The notes beneath the pieces are model-generated. The model saw nothing but the letters and a program-made list of their open reading frames with translations. It ran no database searches and was not told the origin of the DNA. This document shows positions 1 through 5,368 of a stretch of 6,801 nt of DNA, in pieces (within the stretch, counting starts at the first letter, position 1; each line of letters opens with the position of its first letter). This stretch comes from JAIVGV01 sp035295985 (lineage in GTDB: Bacteria > Acidobacteriota > Blastocatellia > Pyrinomonadales > Pyrinomonadaceae). Where the stretch lies: contig DATHBT010000115.1 in assembly GCA_035295985.1 (NCBI GenBank), forward strand, positions 1 through 6,801, read 5' to 3'. Position numbers and translations under genes: made by a program.

Positions 1-3
1 AAG

Positions 4-9
4 TATAGT
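4..9 (+). promoter_or_regulatory. Possible -10 element (TATAGT) upstream of the TPR-like gene
   Basis: TATAGT matches the sigma70-type -10 consensus at five of six positions and lies in the locally AT-richer stretch before the first gene. It would start a transcript near position 16 and give a leader of about 58 nt. The matching -35 box would be outside the window, so this rests on one hexamer only. Confidence 0.25.
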
Positions 10-73
10 CAGCCCGAAACCCCCACAAAGACCGGCAGGCTCGAATCCAGAAAACTACGTTGAAGGGAAAGCG

Positions 74-1120
74 ATGAAAGTTAATACCTACGGGACGGCG
101 CGCGCCTGCGCGCTGGGGCTGTGCGCGCTCCTGTGTGTCGCCGCCCCCGCGGCGGGGCGGCAGCAACAGCAGCAGCCCGCGCCGCCGCCGCCGCCCAAAG
201 TTTCTTCGGAGGCTGAGCTGAAGGCGGCGCAGGCCGTCGAGAAAGCCGCCGACGCGGCCGCCGCGCTGGCCGCCGCCGGCGAGTTCGTCAAAAAGTACCC
301 GAAGAGCGAAATCCGCCTCGAAGTGGCGCGCCTCGTCGCCGACAAGATCGCGAAAGCGCCCGACGCCGCGCAGCGCGTCACACTCTCCGAGGGCTTCCTG
401 AAGACCTTCAACGCGCCGGCCGAAGCCAACGTCATTAACCCCGATCTGGCGATCGCCTACGTCAACGCCAAGCGGCTCGACGACGCCTTCCGCGTGGCCG
501 ACCCGGCCGCCGCCGCGAACTTCGAGCGCCCCATGGACATGCTGATCACGCTGACGATGACGGGCGCGGACGAGTTGCAGCGGGGCAACGCGAAGTACCG
601 CGATCAGAGCCGCCAACTGGGCCTGAAGGCCGCCGAGATGTTCGAGGCCGACCGGATGCCGGCGGGGACGGACGCCGCCAGGTGGGCCGCGCACAAGGCG
701 GAGTGGCTGCCGAAGATCTACCACTCGCTGGCCGTCATGTCTTACGTCTCCGGCGACAAGGCCGACGCCCGCGCGATGCTCGAAAAGGCGGTGGCCCTCA
801 ACACGACCGAGGCCGTCAGCTACTACCTGCTGGGCCGCATCGCCGACGAGGAGTACCAGGAACTGGCTAAGCAGCACAGGGGCGCGACCGGCGCGGCCCA
901 GGACGAACTGCACAAGCAGGCGCTGGCCCGGATGGACAAGGCCATCGACGCCTACGCGCGCGCCATCGCCCTGGCCGAAGGCGACGCGCGCTACGAGCAG
1001 CTACGCACGGGGCTGCGGCCCACGCTCGAAGACTTCTACAAGTACCGCAACAACAACTCGACCGAGGGGCTACAGGCGCTGATCGACAAGTACAAGAAGC
1101 CGGCGGCGGCTAAGCCTTAA
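74..1120 (+). CDS. Exported TPR-like alpha-helical protein
   Basis: This gene encodes a 348-aa protein of unknown specific function. The ATG is preceded by a GAAGGGA Shine-Dalgarno-like stretch at a usual distance, which supports the start. Residues 1 to about 28 look like a Sec signal peptide, with an alanine-rich hydrophobic core ending AAPAAG. A low-complexity linker follows (five Gln, then a Pro run, about 30-41). The rest is Ala-rich and helical. The stretch at about 213-246 (IYHSLAVMSYVSGD, then ARAMLEKAVALN) has the spacing of a tetratricopeptide repeat, and a second helical pair with DAYARAIALAEGD lies at about 281-305. TPR proteins usually act as protein-binding scaffolds, so an extracytoplasmic scaffolding role is the likeliest inference. 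I see no catalytic motif. It converges on the histone-like gene and has no close same-strand partner inside the window. I am confident it is a real gene and less sure about the number of TPR units. Confidence 0.88.
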   Translation: MKVNTYGTARACALGLCALLCVAAPAAGRQQQQQPAPPPPPKVSSEAELKAAQAVEKAADAAAALAAAGEFVKKYPKSEIRLEVARLVADKIAKAPDAAQRVTLSEGFLKTFNAPAEANVINPDLAIAYVNAKRLDDAFRVADPAAAANFERPMDMLITLTMTGADELQRGNAKYRDQSRQLGLKAAEMFEADRMPAGTDAARWAAHKAEWLPKIYHSLAVMSYVSGDKADARAMLEKAVALNTTEAVSYYLLGRIADEEYQELAKQHRGATGAAQDELHKQALARMDKAIDAYARAIALAEGDARYEQLRTGLRPTLEDFYKYRNNNSTEGLQALIDKYKKPAAAKP

Positions 1121-1163
1121 CGGCCGCGGGGTTCGGGCGGGGTTCAAATCACGAAGGGCCTTA

Positions 1164-1208
1164 AAAGGGGCGCGGGCGTCGGGACAGTCCCGACGCCCGC
1201 GCCCCTTT
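1164..1208. terminator. Perfect 22-bp inverted repeat, probable bidirectional terminator
   Basis: Arms 1164-1185 and 1187-1208 are perfectly complementary around a single central base at 1186. The folded form would be a stem of about 20 bp with a small loop. It sits between the ends of two convergent genes, 43 bp past the plus-strand stop and 70 bp past the minus-strand stop. The A-run at 1163-1166 gives TTTT after the stem on the minus strand, while the plus strand has only TTT followed by CA. It therefore fits an intrinsic terminator best for the histone-like gene and probably serves both. The rest of 1121-1278 shows nothing further. Confidence 0.75.
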
Positions 1209-1278
1209 CAGTCTCGCGGCCGACACCCTCACCGCCGGCTACGGCCGCGATAAATGCGGCGCTCTCTTCGCGCGCCGC

Positions 1279-1776
1279 CTAGCCGCCCGAAGAGCCTGAG
1301 CCGCCGCCCGACGATCCCTCCGAACCGCCGGACGACGAGCCGCCTCCTCCTCCTTCGCCGCCGCCCGCAGGCTGGATGCCTGCTTCCTCTTCGAGCGGCG
1401 GGAGCGCCGCCGCCACCGCGCCGCTCACCAGCCCGGCCGCCGCGCCGGCCAGCACCCTGCGGACGATGCCCCCCTTCTTCGCGCCGCCCTTGCGGCCGCC
1501 CTTCTTCGACCCGCCCTTCTTGCTCGTCCCGCCTTTCTTGGCTCCGCCCTTCTTGCCGCCGCCGCGCGCGGCCGTCGATTTCTTCGCGGACTTCTTCGCC
1601 GCCTTCTTAGCGCCGGCCCCCTTCTTGCCCGCGGACTTCTTAGAGCCGCCGCCCGAACTCTTCTTCGCGCCGCCGCCCTTTTTCGCGCCGCCCTTCTTCG
1701 AGCCGGAGCCTTTCTTCGCGCCGCCCGCGCGGCCCCCACCGGCCGAAGACTTCTTCGTTGACTTCCTCGCTGCCAT
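1279..1776 (-). CDS. Lysine-rich histone H1-like protein with glycine-zipper segment and Gly/Ser tail
   Basis: This 165-aa protein has three parts. Residues 1-101 hold 32 Lys and 4 Arg, with 15 KK pairs spaced by Gly, Ala and Ser (AKKGG, SKKGG, AKKSA types). There is no Asp or Glu before residue 129. This composition is known from bacterial histone H1-like and AlgP/HupB-tail-type proteins, which bind DNA or RNA without a fixed fold. Residues 104-125 (IVRR, then VLAGAAAGLVSGAVAAAL) form a short hydrophobic helix with G111, G115 and G119 in GxxxGxxxG spacing, as in membrane or oligomerising glycine zippers. After LPPLEEE the tail, from about 134 to 165, is nearly all Gly and Ser with two Glu. 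The open frame continues upstream of the chosen start, but MAARKSTKK has a strong GGAGGAAAGGAG just ahead of it, and the upstream part is antisense to the amidohydrolase gene. DNA or RNA binding is a confident family inference. Membrane attachment is speculative. No conserved globular domain is recognisable. Confidence 0.8.
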   Translation of the reverse strand: MAARKSTKKSSAGGGRAGGAKKGSGSKKGGAKKGGGAKKSSGGGSKKSAGKKGAGAKKAAKKSAKKSTAARGGGKKGGAKKGGTSKKGGSKKGGRKGGAKKGGIVRRVLAGAAAGLVSGAVAAALPPLEEEAGIQPAGGGEGGGGGSSSGGSEGSSGGGSGSSGG

Positions 1777-1787
1777 CTTGTCTCGGT

Positions 1788-1799
1788 CTCCTTTCCTCC
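1788..1799 (-). promoter_or_regulatory. Strong Shine-Dalgarno stretch that decides the histone-like start
   Basis: On the minus strand this reads GGAGGAAAGGAG, two overlapping anti-16S matches. The nearer AAGGAG ends 11 nt before the ATG at 1776. It is the best ribosome binding site in the window, fitting a highly translated nucleoid-type protein. It argues for the 165-aa form over the far longer open frame that continues upstream. Confidence 0.7.
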
Positions 1800-1826
1800 C
1801 ATACTTGCGTGTAACGCACTGGCAAG

Positions 1827-1855
1827 CTAATAAACCAAACTCGCCGCGCGCGCAA
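1827..1855 (-). promoter_or_regulatory. Candidate promoter of the histone-like gene
   Basis: In the AT-rich stretch before the minus-strand gene, TTGCGC (1855 to 1850) and TATTAG (1832 to 1827) are 17 bp apart. They match the sigma70 consensus at three and four of six positions. A start near 1820 would give a leader of about 44 nt containing the Shine-Dalgarno stretch. The location and spacing are good, but the hexamers are weak. Confidence 0.3.
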
Positions 1856-1856
1856 T

Positions 1857-1887
1857 AAAAAACTTCCCGGCCGGCGCGCGGGCCGGG
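1857..1887 (-). terminator. Terminator-like hairpin upstream of the histone-like gene
   Basis: On the minus strand, CCCGGCC (1887-1881) can pair with GGCCGGG (1872-1866) around an 8-nt GC-rich loop. AAG and then six T (1862-1857) follow, which is the form of an intrinsic terminator. No minus-strand gene ends there. It could stop antisense transcription coming from the amidohydrolase region, insulate the histone-like promoter just downstream, or act as an attenuator if the true promoter lies further upstream. The structure is seen; the role is inferred. Confidence 0.5.
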
Positions 1888-1910
1888 TGTGGCGAGAAAC
1901 GCGCGCGCCC

Positions 1911-1919
1911 TGCTACAAT
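1911..1919 (+). promoter_or_regulatory. Extended -10 promoter element of the amidohydrolase operon
   Basis: TGCTACAAT combines an extended -10 TG with TACAAT, five of six matches to TATAAT. It lies in an otherwise GC-rich divergent intergenic region. No good -35 box is seen at 16-18 bp, which is common when the -10 is extended. Transcription would start near 1926 and leave a leader of about 97 nt before the ATG at 2023. Confidence 0.5.
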
Positions 1920-2022
1920 CCGGCGCGCCCCGTCCCTTCGGGTTCCGACCGGACGACCGATCACGAACCGACTCAGCCGAACCGTCATTCGAGACGAAAA
2001 GCGAACACCCGCCAGGATCAAG

Positions 2023-3705
2023 ATGGAGAGAAGCACGAACCCCGCGCGCGACTTCGACGGACGACTCCGCGCCGCGCCGCGTCCCGACGCCCGGACGACG
2101 AGAACACGGCGGCCCGCGCGGGAGCGTACGCCGGCGAGAGTGCCGCCGCTCAAGCGCCCGCTCGCGCTCGTCGCCGTCGCGCTTCTTCTCGCCGCCACCA
2201 CGCCCGCGCGCCAACAGCGTCAGCCACAGCCGTCGCCGCAGCGCCGGCCCGACACGCACGGCCGCCGCTACAACCGCCTGGTCGTGCGCAACGCCATCGT
2301 CATCGACGGCAACGGCACGCCCGCCTCCGGGCCGTTCGACATCGTCGTCGAGGGCGACACCATCCGCGAACTCGTCCCGCTCGACCCCGTCGCCGTCAAA
2401 TCCGGCACGGCCCGTCGCCCCGCGGCGGGCGACGCGGAGATCGACGCGACGGGCAAGTACGTCATGCCCGGCCTCATCAACCTGCACGGCCACGTGCAGG
2501 AGGAGCGCGGCGGGATTCCGCAGCCGCTCGACTACGAGCTGAAACTCTGGCTCGCCTCCGGCATCACCACGGTGCGCGACGTGGGAAGCGACACGCGCAA
2601 GACGCTCGCGCTCCGCCGCGCGAGCGCCGAAGGCTCCGCCCACGCGCCGCGCCTCTTCGTCTATGCCGTCTATGCCGCCGGGGGCGCTCCGCGCACGGCC
2701 GAGGCCGCGCGTGCGCGCGTGCGCGAGCTGAAAGCTCTGGGCGTTGACGGCCTGAAGATGTTCGCGATGGATCGCGACCTGATGGAAGCCGCGTGGGACG
2801 AGGCGAAGAAGCAGGGCTTAAGGATCGCGCACCACACGGCCGTCGCCGAGACGAACGCCTGGGACGACGCGCGCTTCGGCACCACCTCAATCGAGCACTG
2901 GTACGGCGTGCCCGACGCCGCGATCATCAATGGGGTGCAAAACTTCCCGCCCTCGTACAACTACAACGACGAGGTGGATCGCTTCCGCTACGCCGGCCAT
3001 CTCTGGCGCGAGGCCGACTGGGACAGGCTGATGAAGGTCTTCGACGCGATGATCGAAGCCCGCGTCGCCTGGAACCCGACGCTCGTCATCTACGAGGCGA
3101 GCCGCGACCTACAGCGCGCGCAGACGCAGCCCTGGTTCGCCGATTATCTGCACCCGACGCTCGAAGCCTATTTCCGTCCCGACCCCGGCCACCACGGCTC
3201 CTACTTCCTCGGCTGGACTTCGACCGACGAGGCCCACTGGAAGGAGAACTATCGGCTGTGGATGGCGGCCCTGCGCGAGTTCGAGCGGCGCGGCGGCCTG
3301 ATCGGCGCGGGCGAAGACGCCGGCTTCATCTACCAGATGTACGGCTTCGGCCTGATCCGGGAGCTTGAGTTGCACCAGGAGGCCGGCTTCCACCCCCTGA
3401 AAGTGATCCAGCACGCGACGGGCAACAACGCGCGCATCCTCGGTCAGGAGGCCCGACTGGGCCGCGTGCGCGCCGGCTACGCCGCAGACCTTTTGATCGT
3501 CAACGGCAACCCGCTCGAAAACCTGAAGGTGCTCTACCCGACCGGCGTTGACATCGTCCGCGACGGCAAGCCGGTTCACACCGGCGGCATCGAGTGGACG
3601 ATCAAGGACGGCCGCCCCTACCACGGCCCCACACTCCTCGCCGAGGTCAAAGAGATCGTCGCCCGCGCCCGCGCCGAGGCGAGGACTAAACAGTCGAAGC
3701 CCTGA
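2023..3705 (+). CDS. Exported metal-dependent amidohydrolase (imidazolonepropionase/Xaa-dipeptidase-like)
   Basis: This 560-aa enzyme belongs to the amidohydrolase superfamily, which hydrolyses amide or C-N bonds with one or two metals in a TIM barrel. A beta-sandwich start (VVRNAIVIDGNG) leads to the strand-1 motif HGH (H155, H157), then GITTVRDVG, a Lys at the strand-4 position (DGLKM, K245), His at strand 5 (H270/H271, AHHT), His at strand 6 (IEHW, H292) and Asp at strand 8 (GAGEDAG, D432). The end, RVRAGYAADLLIVNGNPLENL, is the usual closing strand. All metal ligands therefore appear present; the Lys suggests a carbamylated binuclear site. Substrate is unknown; peptidase-like members cleave Xaa-Arg or Xaa-Pro dipeptides. 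A hydrophobic segment at about 47-60 followed by TPARQQ looks like a signal peptide. The ATG has an AGGA 5 nt upstream but leaves a long basic N-terminus; a GTG at 2140 (residue 40) would give an ordinary signal peptide and may be the true start. It probably shares a transcript with the next gene, 39 bp away. Confidence 0.9.
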   Translation: MERSTNPARDFDGRLRAAPRPDARTTRTRRPARERTPARVPPLKRPLALVAVALLLAATTPARQQRQPQPSPQRRPDTHGRRYNRLVVRNAIVIDGNGTPASGPFDIVVEGDTIRELVPLDPVAVKSGTARRPAAGDAEIDATGKYVMPGLINLHGHVQEERGGIPQPLDYELKLWLASGITTVRDVGSDTRKTLALRRASAEGSAHAPRLFVYAVYAAGGAPRTAEAARARVRELKALGVDGLKMFAMDRDLMEAAWDEAKKQGLRIAHHTAVAETNAWDDARFGTTSIEHWYGVPDAAIINGVQNFPPSYNYNDEVDRFRYAGHLWREADWDRLMKVFDAMIEARVAWNPTLVIYEASRDLQRAQTQPWFADYLHPTLEAYFRPDPGHHGSYFLGWTSTDEAHWKENYRLWMAALREFERRGGLIGAGEDAGFIYQMYGFGLIRELELHQEAGFHPLKVIQHATGNNARILGQEARLGRVRAGYAADLLIVNGNPLENLKVLYPTGVDIVRDGKPVHTGGIEWTIKDGRPYHGPTLLAEVKEIVARARAEARTKQSKP

Positions 3706-3744
3706 AACCCGACACGCACACCAGCCGGAGGAAACCCGCAGTCC

Positions 3745-4902
3745 ATGAAGAAAACAGTCACCACGCTGATGCTCGCCCTCGCGCTCGCCGCCACGGCCGC
3801 GGCGCAGGGAGCCGATGGCGGCGCGCGCGCGGCCCTCGCCGCGCTGCCCGACTCGCAGGCCGTCCTCTACGTCAACGCCCGCCGCATCACGAACGACGCC
3901 CTGCCGCGCGTCATGCCGGTCGCGCAGCTCGACAAGTTTTTCGGCGAGTTGCGCAAAAACGTGAACGTCGATTTGCGCTCGGTCGAGTACGTTGTCCTCG
4001 CCGCGCGCTACGACGTGAACTCGTTCGACGCGACGAACGTGCCGGACTTCGGCGTCGCGGTGCGCGGCGGCTTCAATGCCGACGCGCTGCTCTCCGCCCT
4101 GCGCATCGCGCAGCCCGCGCAGCACCGCGCCGAGACCCACGGCGACAAGCGGATCGACCTTTACACCGTCCAGTTCGAGTCGCCCAAGGCTGACACCGCG
4201 GCCGACGCCGCGCCCGCGCCCGACGCCGCGAAGCCGCAGCCGATGAAGCTGCCCACCGAGTTCGCCATAGTCTCGCTCGGCCCCGACGAGCTGCTGGCCG
4301 GCACACCCGCATATGTCCGCGCCGCAATCGACGCGCGCGGCGGCGGCCAGCGCGTCCGCGCAGACCTCGTCGATCTCGCGCTGCAAAACCCCGACTCGCT
4401 CGTCAGCCTCACGGGCGACCTGCCGCCGAACCTGTCGAAGCTCTTCGACGCGGCGGCGGGCGCGGCCGGCCAGTCGGGCGCGGCGGCCGGGATGATGAAC
4501 GAAGAGATCAGGCGGCTCGCCGACTCGCTCCGCCAGTTGCGCCTGTCGCTCACCATGACGCCGGGCCAGTTCGGCGTGCAGGCGACGCTGCGGACGGAGC
4601 GACCGGAGGACGCGCGTGCGCTGAGCGGCCTCGTCGATTTCGGCGTCGCCGCCGTGGAGCAGGGCGTCAGGAAAGAACTCGCTTCGGCGAAGACCGTGAA
4701 GGCGCGCGCCGACGCGCAGAAGGTGCTCTCCCTCATCAAGTCGCTCGGCAACACGGCCAGCGACAGAGACCTGACGCTCAGCCTCAACGTCGCACAGGCG
4801 ACGGTCGCAGACTTCGTCAAACAGATGTCGGCGCCCAAGCCGAAGCAGGCGGCCCCGCCGCGGCGCGCACGCGCGCGCACCACGGCGCGCCGCCGTTCCT
4901 GA
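3745..4902 (+). CDS. Exported protein of unknown function, Arg-rich C-terminus
   Basis: I do not recognise the family of this 385-aa protein. It starts with a clear Sec signal peptide (MKKTVTTLMLALALAATAAA, likely cut before QG). Next comes an N-terminal segment, LPDSQAVLYVNARRI, followed by alternating beta-like stretches (VEYVVLAARYDV, FGVAVRGGF) and a helical FNADALLSALRIAQ. The middle holds an Ala/Pro/Asp-rich linker (about 148-170), and the later part is helical with RLADSLRQLRLSLTM. The opening resembles periplasmic proteins that report a small beta-sheet domain after an 'LPxxxxxYVN' segment, but I cannot name a Pfam family with confidence. The last 22 residues are disordered and basic (PKPKQAAPPRR, then RARARTTARRRS), unusual for a secreted protein. 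A GGAGG lies 13 nt before the ATG. It follows the amidohydrolase by 39 bp without a terminator, so co-transcription is likely. No catalytic motif or cysteine pair is visible. Confidence 0.85.
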   Translation: MKKTVTTLMLALALAATAAAQGADGGARAALAALPDSQAVLYVNARRITNDALPRVMPVAQLDKFFGELRKNVNVDLRSVEYVVLAARYDVNSFDATNVPDFGVAVRGGFNADALLSALRIAQPAQHRAETHGDKRIDLYTVQFESPKADTAADAAPAPDAAKPQPMKLPTEFAIVSLGPDELLAGTPAYVRAAIDARGGGQRVRADLVDLALQNPDSLVSLTGDLPPNLSKLFDAAAGAAGQSGAAAGMMNEEIRRLADSLRQLRLSLTMTPGQFGVQATLRTERPEDARALSGLVDFGVAAVEQGVRKELASAKTVKARADAQKVLSLIKSLGNTASDRDLTLSLNVAQATVADFVKQMSAPKPKQAAPPRRARARTTARRRS

Positions 4903-4982
4903 AACTTCCGGTGCCGGCGGCGCGCCCCGTTTCGCCCCCTGAGAGTTGGCGTCCGGCCCGCCCGGCGAGGTATTGTTAGACG

Positions 4983-5363
4983 ATGAAAGAAAGAGATTCC
5001 TCCACCGACGAGTGGGCCGACGAGCTTGACCTTGAAGCCGACGGTTCGGACTCGGACGACGCGGAAGACTTCGGCCTCACCGCCGACGACGACGGCGAGT
5101 CGGACGACGACGAGTATGACGACGACGATTCGGCCGAGGTGCGCACCGCCCTGCTCTCGAAGCGCGACATGCTGGCGCTCTTGAGCGTCAAGACGGGTGA
5201 GGCGGGCGGCCTGCTCGTGCGCATCGATCCCCGCCAGGGCGCGCCCGCCGCGCAGACCTACGAGACGGCCGACACGGCGCTGCACTGGTTCCGCCGCAGC
5301 CTCTCCACCAGCCGCCGCAACGGCTGGGATATCATCTACGACGGCCCACCTCTCTTCGGCTGA
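4983..5363 (+). CDS. Small protein with an acidic N-terminal half and compact C-terminal domain
   Basis: This 126-aa cytoplasmic-type protein has no signal peptide. Of residues 1-52, 27 are Asp or Glu, with runs such as DDDEYDDDD, so this half must be disordered and strongly negative. From about 55 the composition changes to that of a small folded domain: ALLSKRDMLALLSVKTGEAG, then LLVRIDP, YETADTALHWFRRSL and the end GWDIIYDGPPLFG. The layout suggests two helices and two or three strands. I do not recognise a named family and assign no function. A weak GAGG lies 12 nt before the ATG. A TATTGT at 4971-4976 could be a -10 box that would make the transcript nearly leaderless, but this is weak. 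The stop is 5 bp before the S41 peptidase start, so the two genes are almost certainly translated from one message. Confidence 0.8.
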   Translation: MKERDSSTDEWADELDLEADGSDSDDAEDFGLTADDDGESDDDEYDDDDSAEVRTALLSKRDMLALLSVKTGEAGGLLVRIDPRQGAPAAQTYETADTALHWFRRSLSTSRRNGWDIIYDGPPLFG

Positions 5364-5368
5364 CCGCG

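Noticed and set aside
1376..1858. Plus-strand Pro/Phe-rich open frame of 160 codons
   Set aside because: It is the antisense shadow of the Lys-rich gene: AAG/AAA codons read as CTT/TTC on the other strand, giving Phe and Pro runs. It has no Shine-Dalgarno that competes with the minus-strand gene.
1964..1984. Direct repeat CGAACCG, 14 bp apart, in the amidohydrolase leader
   Set aside because: Seven bases repeated once in a GC-rich leader can be chance, and no symmetric operator form is present.
1777..2643. Upstream continuation of the minus-strand frame to 454 aa
   Set aside because: It lies opposite the amidohydrolase coding region, has a shadow-like composition, crosses a terminator-like hairpin, and would ignore the strong Shine-Dalgarno at 1788-1799.
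3109..4386. Minus-strand open frame of 425 codons (and the similar one at 4161-5519)
   Set aside because: Both overlap well-supported plus-strand genes entirely. Long antisense frames are expected at this GC content, and neither shows a domain, signal peptide or ribosome binding site.
4919..4926. Palindrome GGCGCGCC between the two operons
   Set aside because: It is a self-complementary octamer with no loop and no T tract, so it does not form a terminator hairpin.
4946..4976. TTGGCG and TATTGT as a promoter before the acidic-protein gene
   Set aside because: The spacing is 19 bp, both hexamers are weak, and transcription would begin at the start codon itself. It is possible but not supported enough to list.
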